NCBI GenBank assembly: GCA_045576355.1
Contig: JAZNGG010000005.1
Span: 1 to 64,000, forward strand
Source of the DNA: Liminaster sp045576355
GTDB taxonomy: Bacteria; Bacteroidota; Bacteroidia; Bacteroidales; UBA3663
Length of the DNA stretch: 64,000 nt
Reading direction: 5' to 3'
Below, piece by piece: positions 17,677 through 25,089 of the stretch. The translations under genes and the position numbers were made by a program. Position 1 is the first letter of the stretch. Every line of letters starts with the position of its first letter. The notes under the pieces are model-generated. The model was not told where the DNA came from and searched no databases. It saw nothing but the letters and a program-made list of their open reading frames with translations.

Positions 17677-18858
17677 TTAGTCGAGGATTTCAGTTACCTG
17701 ACCAGAACCTACGGTACGACCATCTTCGCGGATAGCGAAACGGAGACCCTTATCCATAGCAACCGGAGTAATCAAAGTAACATCGATAGTTACGTGATCA
17801 CCAGGCATTACCATCTCAACACCTTCCGGCAACTTGATCTCACCAGTTACGTCCATTGTGCGGAGGTAGAACTGAGGACGATAGTTGTTGTGGAATGGAG
17901 TATGACGGCCACCCTCTTCTTTCTTGAGGACGTAGATCTGAGCCTTGAAGTGATCGTGAGGAGTTACAGTGCCAGGTTTGCAGAGAACCATACCACGCTT
18001 AACTTCGTTCTTATCTACACCACGGAGGAGAAGACCAACGTTATCACCAGCCTCACCCTGATCGAGGAGCTTGCGGAACATCTCAACGCCTGTAACAACA
18101 GACTTCTTGTCCTGACCCAAACCGAGAAGCTGAACTTCATCACCTACGTGAATGACACCAGTTTCAATACGACCGGTAACAACAGTACCACGACCAGTGA
18201 TTGAGAATACGTCCTCAACAGGCATCAAGAACGGTTTGTCAAGAGCACGAGGAGGCAACTGGATCCAGTTGTCAACAGCATCCATAAGTTCCATTACCTT
18301 ATCCTCCCACTCAGCTACACCGTTAAGTGCACCAAGGGCAGAACCGCGAACGAACGGAGTGTCATCTTCAAACTCATACTGAGCGAGAAGGTCACGCATC
18401 TCCATCTCTACCAAGTCAAGCATCTCAGCATCCTCAACAGCATCACACTTGTTGATAAATACAACGAGACGGGGAACGTTTACCTGACGAGCGAGAAGGA
18501 TGTGCTCACGAGTCTGAGGCATCGGACCATCAGTAGCAGCAACTACGATGATAGCGCCGTCCATCTGAGCAGCACCAGTAACCATGTTCTTCACGTAGTC
18601 AGCGTGACCAGGACAGTCAACGTGAGCATAGTGACGATTAGCAGTCTGATATTCAACGTGTGAAGTGTTGATAGTAATACCACGCTCTTTCTCTTCAGGT
18701 GCGTTGTCAATCTGATCGAATGAACGAACCTCAGAAAGGCCCTTCTTACCCAATGTAGCTGTGATAGCAGCAGTCAAAGTAGTTTTACCGTGGTCAACGT
18801 GACCAATAGTACCGATGTTCACATGCGGTTTCGAACGGTCAAATTGTTCTTTTGCCAT
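17677..18858 (-). CDS. tuf: Elongation factor Tu
   Basis: 393 residues. GTPase motifs G1 GHVDHGKT (19-26), G3 DCPGH and G4 NKCD are intact, the switch I RGITIN element is present, and domains 2 and 3 are complete (GRGTVVTGRIE; RTVGSGQVTEILD end). Delivers aminoacyl-tRNA to the ribosome. Downstream of tRNA-Gly and tRNA-Thr with which it is probably co-transcribed from the promoter near 19161-19190. Confidence 0.99.
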   Translation of the reverse strand: MAKEQFDRSKPHVNIGTIGHVDHGKTTLTAAITATLGKKGLSEVRSFDQIDNAPEEKERGITINTSHVEYQTANRHYAHVDCPGHADYVKNMVTGAAQMDGAIIVVAATDGPMPQTREHILLARQVNVPRLVVFINKCDAVEDAEMLDLVEMEMRDLLAQYEFEDDTPFVRGSALGALNGVAEWEDKVMELMDAVDNWIQLPPRALDKPFLMPVEDVFSITGRGTVVTGRIETGVIHVGDEVQLLGLGQDKKSVVTGVEMFRKLLDQGEAGDNVGLLLRGVDKNEVKRGMVLCKPGTVTPHDHFKAQIYVLKKEEGGRHTPFHNNYRPQFYLRTMDVTGEIKLPEGVEMVMPGDHVTIDVTLITPVAMDKGLRFAIREDGRTVGSGQVTEILD

Positions 18859-18929
18859 AGTTCTAAGAATATATTAAAGTGTTAGTTATTTATGTTTCCA
18901 AATATACTTAGGTTTGAATCCTTTTCGAG

Positions 18930-19001
<72 letters not shown>

Positions 19002-19010
19002 AACATCTTG

Positions 19011-19083
19011 AGCGGTAAACGAGACTCGAACTCGCAACATTCAGCTTGGAAGGCTGACACTCTACCAATTGAGCTATTACCGC
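19011..19083 (-). tRNA. tRNA-Gly (TCC)
   Basis: Minus-strand cloverleaf: acceptor GCGGTAA/TTACCGC, D-arm TAGCTCAATTGGTAGAGT, anticodon loop CTTCCAA in stem TCAGC/GCTGA (anticodon TCC), T-loop GTTCGAGT. First stable RNA of the tRNA-tuf transcription unit. Confidence 0.96.
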
Positions 19084-19160
19084 ATTCGGGGTTTCTTTTC
19101 GACTAAAAAGAGTTTGCACCCGGCAAACCGATAGACTTAATGTTTCTCGTTTTGCGGGTG

Positions 19161-19190
19161 CAAAGTTATAGATTATTTCCGAATCCCAAA
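19161..19190 (-). promoter_or_regulatory. Promoter of tRNA-Gly/tRNA-Thr/tuf unit
   Basis: On the minus strand TTTG (19187-19190) is followed after 18 bp by TAACTTTG (19161-19168), matching the Bacteroidota TTTG-N19-TAnnTTTG pattern. It lies ~78 bp upstream of tRNA-Gly and downstream of hpf. Confidence 0.7.
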
Positions 19191-19266
19191 AGAAAACCGA
19201 CTTTTTTTTAGCAAAAAAGATAAAAAAATTAGGTTTTCAGACATTTTCATTCGGACTTTTACCTGT

Positions 19267-19560
19267 TTATGATTGTTTTTTCTCTTTGGATTTAATTATT
19301 TGTCTTTCCAAAGCCTCAACCACCTGCCCTACTGCATCCTCATAAACTTCGGTTTGACGAGAAGCATAAAACTCTTCGTCGCCTGCCAATATTTTAACTC
19401 CGATTTCCTTGTCTGCCTTATCGGATGTATTGATAATGCGAAGTGTGACCTCTGCCGTACGAACATCTGCAAAACGCTCCAGTTTGCTCAACTTCTTTGT
19501 AATGTACTCATTCAAAGATTCAGACTTGTCAAAATTGACACATTGAATTGTAATCTTCAT
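19267..19560 (-). CDS. hpf: Ribosome hibernation promoting factor, short form
   Basis: 97 residues of the HPF/RaiA fold: ITIQCVNFDKSESLNEYITKKLSKLERF at the N-terminus (in pieces), AEVTLRI, FYASRQTEVYEDAVGQVVEALERQI (in pieces) and a basic tail. Binds the 30S subunit and inactivates ribosomes in stationary phase. The long dimerising C-terminal domain is absent. It follows xerC by 15 bp and is probably co-transcribed with it. Confidence 0.92.
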   Translation of the reverse strand: MKITIQCVNFDKSESLNEYITKKLSKLERFADVRTAEVTLRIINTSDKADKEIGVKILAGDEEFYASRQTEVYEDAVGQVVEALERQIIKSKEKKQS

Positions 19561-19575
19561 AGTCTTTTAAATTTT

Positions 19576-20475
19576 TTAGGTTTTCTTTTCAGCTCTTGGG
19601 TGAGCTTGTTTATAACTCTCTAAGATCTCCTGAGGGGTCATGTGTGTATAAACCTCCGTAGCTCCCAATGTGCTATGTCCCAACAGTTCTTTTACAGCCA
19701 TCAAGTCAGCACCATTGTTCAGCATGTTGGTCGCAAAAGAGTGTCGCAACACGTGTGGTCCTCGTTTAGATAACGTTTTGACACTCCCTAAATATCGTCT
19801 GACGATATTATATACTCGATGGACTCCCAGTGGCTCTCCTTCCGGTGTGGTAAAAAACGATTCGGTTGCTCCTCCCACTTCCTGATTTCTTGCCTCGATA
19901 TATTCAGACATCAATTGCCTCAGTTCATACCCGAATGGGATCTGCCGCTGCTTGTTGCCCTTGCCGGTAACGGTAATCACCGCATTGGCAAAATCGATAT
20001 CGTTATCTCGCAGCGAGGCTATTTCCGCCCGACGCATACCCGTAGAATATAACATATCAATGAGCAATCTGTCTCGCAAAGCCGAGAAACCCACTCCATA
20101 TTCCACCTCATCAAGCACAAACTCCATCTGTTCTTCACGGAGCCAGACCGGTAAAGGTTTAGGGACTTTCGGAGTAGCTAATAATCTAAGAGGATCTTTC
20201 TCCACGAGCTGTTGTCGCCGCAAATATTTATAGAAACTGCGCAACGCGCAAAGCCGTCTTTTTACACTACTCACCGCCAAATGCCTCTTCCCCATATCTG
20301 CCATCCATGCTCGCACAAGGTTCAAATCGGGATGCAGCGGATCAAACTCGCCACACAAGCCGGTTACGAAGTCTTCAAACTGTGTAAGATCTTGACGATA
20401 GCTTCTCATGGTGAGCTCCGAATAGTTTTTTTCATAACGGACATACCGCAAAAAAGATTCTATCCTTGCATCCAT
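19576..20475 (-). CDS. xerC: Tyrosine recombinase XerC/XerD type
   Basis: 299 residues from ATG at 20475 (MDARIESFLRYV). A longer frame reaches 20556, but a good promoter (20501-20531) lies inside that extension, so 20475 is preferred. N-terminal SAM-like core-binding domain, C-terminal catalytic domain with the pentad: Arg in STGMRRAEIASL, Lys in GKGNKQRQIPF, HVLRHSFAT (His, Arg), LLGHSTLGATEVYTH (His, nucleophile Tyr). Resolves chromosome dimers at dif. The assignment to XerC rather than XerD is by context (with hpf and tuf) and is less certain than the family. Confidence 0.93.
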   Translation of the reverse strand: MDARIESFLRYVRYEKNYSELTMRSYRQDLTQFEDFVTGLCGEFDPLHPDLNLVRAWMADMGKRHLAVSSVKRRLCALRSFYKYLRRQQLVEKDPLRLLATPKVPKPLPVWLREEQMEFVLDEVEYGVGFSALRDRLLIDMLYSTGMRRAEIASLRDNDIDFANAVITVTGKGNKQRQIPFGYELRQLMSEYIEARNQEVGGATESFFTTPEGEPLGVHRVYNIVRRYLGSVKTLSKRGPHVLRHSFATNMLNNGADLMAVKELLGHSTLGATEVYTHMTPQEILESYKQAHPRAEKKT

Positions 20476-20500
20476 TGACCTATCAAATGATTTCTTGCCC

Positions 20501-20531
20501 CGAAAGTAGTCTTTTTTTTCTAATTTACAAA
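20501..20531 (-). promoter_or_regulatory. Promoter of xerC-hpf
   Basis: Minus strand TTTG (20528-20531), 19 bp, TACTTTCG (20501-20508): seven of eight matches to TAnnTTTG with ideal spacing, ~26 bp upstream of the chosen xerC ATG. Confidence 0.6.
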
Positions 20532-20582
20532 ACTTTTTTCTTTTTTTCCTACACATATATAATATAGTTACATTTTTTTGGC

Positions 20583-20590
20583 TATTTTTG
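20583..20590 (+). promoter_or_regulatory. -7 element before nucleotidyltransferase gene
   Basis: TATTTTTG matches TAnnTTTG 26 bp before the ATG at 20616. No TTG at -33. The stretch TATTTTTGCGTCGTTAAA is nearly repeated (TATTTTCGCGTCGTTAAA) at 53008, upstream of the exopolysaccharide operon. Confidence 0.45.
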
Positions 20591-20615
20591 CGTCGTTAAA
20601 TATTCATTTTTAACC

Positions 20616-21746
20616 ATGTTATCTTCTACCGGCCAACACCTATTCATCTTATTGAGACAATCTCTTTGGCAAAACGCAGACAAAGAGATGCATCTCCTTG
20701 CCGGCCTACCCACATCTGAGTGGGAAAACTTACTACAACTCTCCGTCAGCCATGGAGTGTCTGCCATTGTCCACGATGCGTTCTCGTCATCATCGCCGGA
20801 TTCTGCCCCCCAACAGAAACTCCTGATGAAGTGGACCGGAATCACCATAAGACAAGAACAACTCTCTCTATCCCTATCCCGTGCACTAACAGAAATGCAC
20901 CATCGCCTTCTCGCCAAAGGGATCGACAACACCCCATTTAAGGGTGCTGCCCTTGCCGCATGTTATCCCCGGCCACTACATCGCCAATATGGAGACATCG
21001 ATCTCTACATCAAGTCTGCACATCGGAAAGAGGTCGCTGCGTTGATCACAGCAGACGGCGGAGCACAAGAAAAGGAACTCGCCATCCTGCACGACACTTA
21101 CAAATATAAAGAGATCCTATGGGAATTTCATTTCCGCACCCTCTATCTTGCCTCTTGTCGTAACAGAAAGACCCTGCAGAAAATGGAAGAGAGATATTGT
21201 CGTAAGACTCAACTCTCCTCATTTACCTTAGAGGGAGAGACACTCCCATCATTTCCTCCCATTTTCAACATCATCTATCTGACCGGACACATCGGCAGAC
21301 ATCTTTTAGCCGAACAGATCCATTTAAGACAAATATGCGACTGGGCAGTTGTCCTACACCACGAGCGAACAGCTCTCGGCATCGGTGAGCAGACTCTGCT
21401 CGAATATTTAGACGACCTCGGGATGACACGGCTTTACCGAGCTCTCGGACACATTGCAGTCCATTATTTCGGATTCGATGCTGCCTCCCATGCCGGGCTG
21501 GATCATCTCTCCGAAAAAGATGCTCGCCGAGGAGACTTCATCCTGCAAAGCATCCTCGACGGACATTTTCCTCATTGCAAACCTTATCAAGCGCACAGTC
21601 CCAAAGAGTCATTCATGACCAAAGTAAAAGCATTTTGGCAACTGGTGCGCCGATGCCGGGCCATGCGGGACATCTATCCGCGAGAGAGTTTTTTCACCCC
21701 ATTCGCAGCTTTAAAAAACGCCATCTTAAGAAGGACACGAAACTAA
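20616..21746 (+). CDS. Nucleotidyltransferase-fold protein (NTP_transf_5-like)
   Basis: 376 residues. The core FKGAALA (Lys109) followed by YPRPLHRQYGDIDLYI (Gly126-Asp127-Ile128-Asp129) matches the uncharacterised nucleotidyltransferase family PF14907, where the D-x-D carboxylates would bind Mg-NTP. Members often accompany polysaccharide or lasso-peptide genes, but here the neighbours are xerC and an ACT protein. C-terminal ~180 residues are helical with no recognised motif. Substrate unknown. Fifteen bases separate it from the next gene, so the two are probably co-transcribed. Confidence 0.75.
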   Translation: MLSSTGQHLFILLRQSLWQNADKEMHLLAGLPTSEWENLLQLSVSHGVSAIVHDAFSSSSPDSAPQQKLLMKWTGITIRQEQLSLSLSRALTEMHHRLLAKGIDNTPFKGAALAACYPRPLHRQYGDIDLYIKSAHRKEVAALITADGGAQEKELAILHDTYKYKEILWEFHFRTLYLASCRNRKTLQKMEERYCRKTQLSSFTLEGETLPSFPPIFNIIYLTGHIGRHLLAEQIHLRQICDWAVVLHHERTALGIGEQTLLEYLDDLGMTRLYRALGHIAVHYFGFDAASHAGLDHLSEKDARRGDFILQSILDGHFPHCKPYQAHSPKESFMTKVKAFWQLVRRCRAMRDIYPRESFFTPFAALKNAILRRTRN

Positions 21747-21761
21747 TTTACCTCACAAAAT

Positions 21762-22172
21762 ATGATTATCAAACAAATATCCGTACACATCAAAAACAAA
21801 GCCGGTTACAGCTGGCAAGTTTTTCAAGCCCTTGCAGATCAAGGCATAAATATACTTTCTTACAGCATCGCCGATAGCGTAACTCAGGGAGAAGGAATCC
21901 TCCGACTCATCGTCGATAACATCAAGCAGGCCAATAAAGCACTGCAAGATGCCGGGTTTGAAACTCAACTCCACGATGTGTATTCTCTCAATTGCCCTAA
22001 CGAACCCGGCGCCATGGCCAAAGTGCTGCATCGACTGGCACAAAAAGGGATCTCCATCAACTATATGTACGCATTCCAATATATGGGCATCTCCCAGTCC
22101 ATCATACATGCTCAAGAGATGGAGCAACTTAAGAGCGTCCTCTCCGAATACGAAAAGGAGAGACTTTTATAA
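21762..22172 (+). CDS. Tandem ACT-domain protein
   Basis: 136 residues made of two ACT domains (about 1-66 and 70-136), each beginning with the typical KNKAGYSWQVFQALADQGINI or NEPGAMAKVLHRLAQKGISI pattern. There is no catalytic domain, so it is a stand-alone amino-acid-binding regulator. In many Bacteroidales similar proteins lie beside phenylacetate-CoA ligase; that partner is absent here. Confidence 0.85.
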   Translation: MIIKQISVHIKNKAGYSWQVFQALADQGINILSYSIADSVTQGEGILRLIVDNIKQANKALQDAGFETQLHDVYSLNCPNEPGAMAKVLHRLAQKGISINYMYAFQYMGISQSIIHAQEMEQLKSVLSEYEKERLL

Positions 22173-22185
22173 AAGACCTGACGGC

Positions 22186-22198
22186 CTAATGACCGATT
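22186..22198 (-). repeat. AATCGGTCATTAG motif, copy 1
   Basis: Minus strand reads AATCGGTCATTAG, flanked by CCTAA/TTAGG that could form a small hairpin. The same 12-13 bases recur at 48732, 50226 and 53037 in the window. Confidence 0.45.
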
Positions 22199-22202
22199 TA
22201 GG

Positions 22203-22228
22203 TTAAAAAGACTCCGTTGCGAGAGTCT
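22203..22228 (-). terminator. Terminator of small minus-strand unit
   Basis: Arms AGACTC (22209-22214) and GAGTCT (22223-22228) with a T run on the minus strand (complement of 22205-22209). It ends a short transcript that would start near 22422. Confidence 0.5.
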
Positions 22229-22249
22229 GAAAATCAGATCATAATGCAC

Positions 22250-22321
22250 CTAAAGGTTGAGTTGAGCCTGTGCAACGGCACACAGAATAGCCGCTAAAAA
22301 TGTAATGTAAAGCCGTTTCAT
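22250..22321 (-). CDS. Possible 23-residue secreted/leader peptide
   Basis: Reads MKRLYITFLAAILCAVAQAQ plus three residues, then stop. It looks exactly like a signal peptide with an AQA-type cleavage site and almost nothing after it. It is either the remains of a secreted protein gene or a real small protein. A terminator follows 22 bp later and a -7 promoter element lies ~110 bp upstream. Confidence 0.3.
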   Translation of the reverse strand: MKRLYITFLAAILCAVAQAQLNL

Positions 22322-22339
22322 TGTGTCATTCATTTATAG

Positions 22340-22408
22340 TTAAACTTCGTCGGTTAGAAAAATCTTTATAAGGTATAAAACCATACCCAACAGTAAGACC
22401 GGTCGCAT
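22340..22408 (-). CDS. Possible 22-residue membrane peptide
   Basis: From ATG at 22408 the frame reads MRPVLLLGMVLYLIKIFL and four more residues (TDEV). In-frame ATGs at 22414, 22420 and 22426 could add up to six residues, but the last lies at or before the predicted start of transcription. A single hydrophobic helix with a basic N-terminus and acidic C-terminus. It precedes the 23-residue frame by 18 bp in the same transcript. Confidence 0.3.
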   Translation of the reverse strand: MRPVLLLGMVLYLIKIFLTDEV

Positions 22409-22428
22409 GATCATAATCATAGACATGG

Positions 22429-22436
22429 CAAATATA
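22429..22436 (-). promoter_or_regulatory. -7 element of small minus-strand unit
   Basis: Minus strand TATATTTG is an exact TAnnTTTG match, but no TTG is found 19 bp upstream. Confidence 0.4.
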
Positions 22437-22592
22437 GAAATAAAAAAACAAAATCATCTCTCTTTTAAGATAAATATTATGATGACCTCAATTATTCATT
22501 GTTTGAAAACCTAAAGGATTGAGCAATCAAAGGGTTCAAGGACTGAAACGCCACTATGGCAGACCACTATTGTTAAAAAAACATTATACCTC

Positions 22593-22623
22593 TTGACATC
22601 GGCTTTCGGAGGTAGTATCTTTG
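22593..22623 (+). promoter_or_regulatory. Promoter inside compound element A
   Basis: TTGA (22593-22596), 19 bp, TATCTTTG (22616-22623): a perfect -7 and ideal spacing. The stretch CTTGACATCGGCTTTCGGA is identical in element B, where TATCTTTG is also kept. Confidence 0.7.
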
Positions 22624-22736
22624 TTTTGTTGGTGGAGAATAAATAAGGAGAAATGTGAAAGGAGAAAGGAGCAAAGAGGAGCCATCTGCCATCGCCATCA
22701 GCCTTAGCAGGCGCAGCCCCATGCCATAGTAAAATA

Positions 22737-22775
22737 AATATAGCGAGGATAGATCATGTCTATCTTCGCTATATT
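22737..22775 (+). other. 17-bp hairpin in element A
   Basis: Arms 22737-22753 and 22759-22775 pair fully (one G-U) around a 5-base loop; core AGCGAGGATAGA. The equivalent hairpin in element B (49885-49919) has a 14-bp stem. Only weak T runs follow, so it is a structural element or a poor terminator. Confidence 0.6.
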
Positions 22776-22830
22776 GGTTTATAACTCATTGACATTGAAA
22801 GCCATACACCATACGTTGAATACCAAATAC

Positions 22831-22896
22831 GCGTAGCCTCGTTACATCATGAGCGTAGCCTCGTTGCATCATGAGCGTAGCCTCGTTGCATCACGC
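22831..22896 (+). repeat. Three 22-bp tandem repeats
   Basis: Unit begins GCGTAGCCTCGTTGCATCAT and repeats at 22831, 22853 and 22875 with one or two changes per unit. Element B has three units of the same sequence in the opposite orientation (about 49769-49834). Confidence 0.8.
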
Positions 22897-23090
22897 GAGT
22901 ATCGAATGTGATGATCCGGCTACGGGAGGTGTAAAACCAAACCCGATGCTACAGGAAATAAAGGTAATAATGTCTCCATATTTTCACTCGCACAACACAC
23001 GGCAACTACCATCTTTTGCTAAGTAAGAATTACAAATGAGCGTTAATAAATCGTAATATAATTCGCCAAACACGTCAGAATATAAAAACA

Positions 23091-23121
23091 AAAATGGCGC
23101 GACCTTCACAGGCTGCGCCAT
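23091..23121 (-). terminator. Terminator of XRE regulator gene
   Basis: Arms ATGGCGC (23094-23100) and GCGCCAT (23115-23121), with T-rich sequence on the minus strand after the stem. Lies ~120 bp after the stop of the XRE gene. Confidence 0.6.
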
Positions 23122-23244
23122 CATTGTGAGAAACTAGTTTATTACAATTCGTACATCGGCATAGGTAGGCCGATTCTACTAAATTTCTCCTCACATCCTT
23201 TCAAATCTAACATAAACAAAGGATGCAAATTCGATTCGGAAACA

Positions 23245-23535
23245 TTACGGAAAATTATTTTTACTCACATCACTTTCTGTTTGCAGTAGGACTTCTAAAC
23301 TACCCGAAGTTTGCTCTTCCTCCAAGCGTTTTCGCTCCTGAAATTCGAGGATATCTCCGGGCTGACAGCCCAACACCTGACATAGCGCCTCAAGCGTCGT
23401 AAAACGCACTGCCTTCGCCTTCCCCGTCTTCAAGATCGAAAGATTGGTCGGCGTCAGATCTATGCGTTCAGCCAAATCTCCCAATGAGATTTTTCGCTTA
23501 GCCATGACGACATCAAGATTTACTACGATTGGCAT
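23245..23535 (-). CDS. XRE-family small regulator
   Basis: 96 residues. Helix-turn-helix: KISLGDLAERIDLTPTNLS followed by KTGKAKAVRFTTLEALCQVL and the CQPGDIL signature of YozG-type Cro/CI regulators, then an acidic tail of ~25 residues. In many genomes such regulators sit next to a DUF2975 membrane protein; none is seen here. A good promoter (23570-23600) precedes it. Confidence 0.88.
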   Translation of the reverse strand: MPIVVNLDVVMAKRKISLGDLAERIDLTPTNLSILKTGKAKAVRFTTLEALCQVLGCQPGDILEFQERKRLEEEQTSGSLEVLLQTESDVSKNNFP

Positions 23536-23569
23536 TTTATCAATTCCTTTATGAACCTTTTTCAGTGTG

Positions 23570-23600
23570 CAAATATATATAAAGTATTTTAATTTTACAA
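23570..23600 (-). promoter_or_regulatory. Promoter of XRE gene
   Basis: Minus strand TTGT (23597-23600), 19 bp, TATATTTG (23570-23577), an exact -7 with ideal spacing, 35 bp before the ATG. Confidence 0.65.
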
Positions 23601-23807
23601 GTTATTCGATAAATATTTTATGAATTACATTTAATTTTATTTGTTTTTCGACATTTAGTTAAGACCGAAAAAGTGTGCTTTCATGTGGTTATTCTATTTT
23701 TCCATTACACAAAACGCAAAGTGTCCACAATGCCTATTTATCAACACTGCAGACACATACTTTATCGATTTTATTATTTATCGGGCACTAATAATTTCTT
23801 TATTTTT

Positions 23808-23838
23808 CTTGAATGTAAAAATATAATTGCTATCTTTG
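23808..23838 (+). promoter_or_regulatory. Promoter of structured RNA
   Basis: CTTG (23808-23811), 19 bp, TATCTTTG (23831-23838) followed by CACC. A textbook Bacteroidota promoter with no coding start nearby. Confidence 0.75.
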
Positions 23839-23843
23839 CACCA

Positions 23844-24182
23844 TCCTTACGCCGAATACTTTTTCAAAGAAGTGAAGGGTGGGGATGGACATATAAATGG
23901 CGTTTGCTTAACGCTTTGGTTTGACGTCTCAAGAATCTCGCAAATTCTTAAACATTTGTCAAAACAAAGCAACGGTGAATGTCCCTTGGGTATGTTTACA
24001 TGAATACTCATTGATATGCCTGATATTTTGTATAAAGTTACAAATGTTAGGACATGTCGTGGGTATGTTTAAACATATTCGGCGTGGGGCTTTCTTGCGT
24101 TGCTCAGTTCGACAAATGGGGCAATGCGAGAGCCTTTGAGACGTGGATTGAGTGACGAGCGATAGATTCCCACGTCTTTTTT
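23844..24182 (+). ncRNA. Structured ~340-nt transcript, candidate ncRNA or conditional leader
   Basis: Bounded by a strong promoter (23808-23838) and a terminator (24139-24182). Several long-distance complementary pairs are visible: ACGTCTCAA 23924-23932 with TTGAGACGT 24136-24144; AACATTTGT 23951-23959 with ACAAATGTT 24040-24048; ATGTCC 23979-23984 with GGACAT 24050-24055. There are also local hairpins at about 23844-23890, GCGTT/AACGC near 23901, and a long one at 24088-24134. The first pair would break up the terminator stem. It lacks tmRNA, RNase P and SRP signatures as far as I can see; a 6S-type RNA is possible. A 72-codon frame overlapping it looks accidental. Confidence 0.6.
24139..24182 (+). 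terminator. Rho-independent terminator of structured RNA
   Basis: Arms AGACGTGG (24139-24146) and CCACGTCT (24170-24177), followed by TTTTTT (24177-24182). It lies 95 bp before the lipoprotein gene at 24277. Confidence 0.8.
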
Positions 24183-24276
24183 GTATATGTACCTCAAACA
24201 TTGTTAGAATTGCACTATAGGGAGTCGGTGCCTTTGTTATTGGCAATATTGCACCAAAACTTAATAATTTTTCTTT

Positions 24277-25077
24277 ATGAAAAAACTTTTAATTCTTTCT
24301 TTGGCTACTATGGCCGTGTTTTGTGTTTCATCTTGTAGTGATGATGAAGACGCTCCCAAAATTCTTCCAGATTCAGTTCAAATGTATCACGGAGAAACAA
24401 AACAATTAGTTTATACCGGAAACTCTAATTGCTCGTGGTCATCTGATGATTCTCGAATTGCTTCAGTGACAATTGATGGAACTGTAGAAGCTGATCTTAT
24501 TGGAAAAACAACAATCTGGGCAGATAAAGCGAAGTGTAGTGTAGAAGTATTACCTTACTACACCGAGATTGCACTCCCCATTATGAATTGGGGTGTAAAA
24601 CCCAATATTGTTATCGAACAAATGAAAGCAAATAAAGACTTCATTAGTTATACTTTGGAGTCACAAAGCGCAAATGAATTATTATACTCGACTAATGATG
24701 CGTCAAAAAAAGCTTACTTTTATTCTTACGGGTTTAATAATTATAGTTTAAACTATGTAACAATTTGCTCTCTGTATCCGGACTATGTAATTGATTTTGT
24801 ACTTGAGCGTTATGAATATTTAGGAACACTGACAAGCGGTGAGTATTTATTCCAAACTCTTGACGAAAAGAATATAGTTATTTTGTGGTGGGAATGGTAT
24901 GATTTCGGAGAGGTTGCATGGCTTCAATATCAACCGAATACTAAATCTGCTACAAATGCAATTGAAAAGCTCACAAATATACCGTATTTCGGGGCTAAAT
25001 TAGCGGATGATACCAAGCAAAATAATACTTTCCATTCAAATATTGAAAAACGCTTAAAAATTAATGCTAACAAATAA
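24277..25077 (+). CDS. Lipoprotein with Ig-like (BIG_2-type) N-terminal region
   Basis: 266 residues. Lipobox V-S-S-C (Cys20) then SDDEDAP. Residues ~30-95 resemble a bacterial Ig-like domain (VQMYHGETKQLVYTG, WSSDDSRIASVTIDGTV, GKTTIWA). The remaining ~170 residues are rich in Tyr, Asn and Ser and are unrecognised. AT-rich compared with neighbours, as is common for accessory surface proteins. It precedes a second small lipoprotein by 12 bp. Function unknown. Confidence 0.8.
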   Translation: MKKLLILSLATMAVFCVSSCSDDEDAPKILPDSVQMYHGETKQLVYTGNSNCSWSSDDSRIASVTIDGTVEADLIGKTTIWADKAKCSVEVLPYYTEIALPIMNWGVKPNIVIEQMKANKDFISYTLESQSANELLYSTNDASKKAYFYSYGFNNYSLNYVTICSLYPDYVIDFVLERYEYLGTLTSGEYLFQTLDEKNIVILWWEWYDFGEVAWLQYQPNTKSATNAIEKLTNIPYFGAKLADDTKQNNTFHSNIEKRLKINANK

Positions 25078-25089
25078 AACAATAGCAAA

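Larger units (their letters stand above)
22560..23072 (+). repeat. Compound intergenic element, copy A
   Basis: Carries in order: a promoter (22593-22623), a copy of the dispersed GCCATCGCCATCAGCC repeat (~22681-22725), a 17-bp hairpin (22737-22775), three 22-bp tandem repeats (22831-22896), ATGTGATGATCCGG (~22916) and GAGCGTTAATAAATCGTAATAT (~23039, given in positions). The same blocks in the same order occur on the minus strand at 49556-50116. No open frame is conserved between the copies. Confidence 0.75.

Noticed and set aside
20476..20556. 27-residue basic extension of XerC
   Set aside because: A promoter with correct spacing (20501-20531) lies within it and the family starts at the later ATG.
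22831..22896. CRISPR array
   Set aside because: Three units are directly adjacent with no spacers and no cas genes nearby; they are tandem repeats of a compound element.
23921..24139. 72-codon plus-strand frame
   Set aside because: Lies inside the structured transcript, ends within its long hairpin, has no family features; likely accidental.
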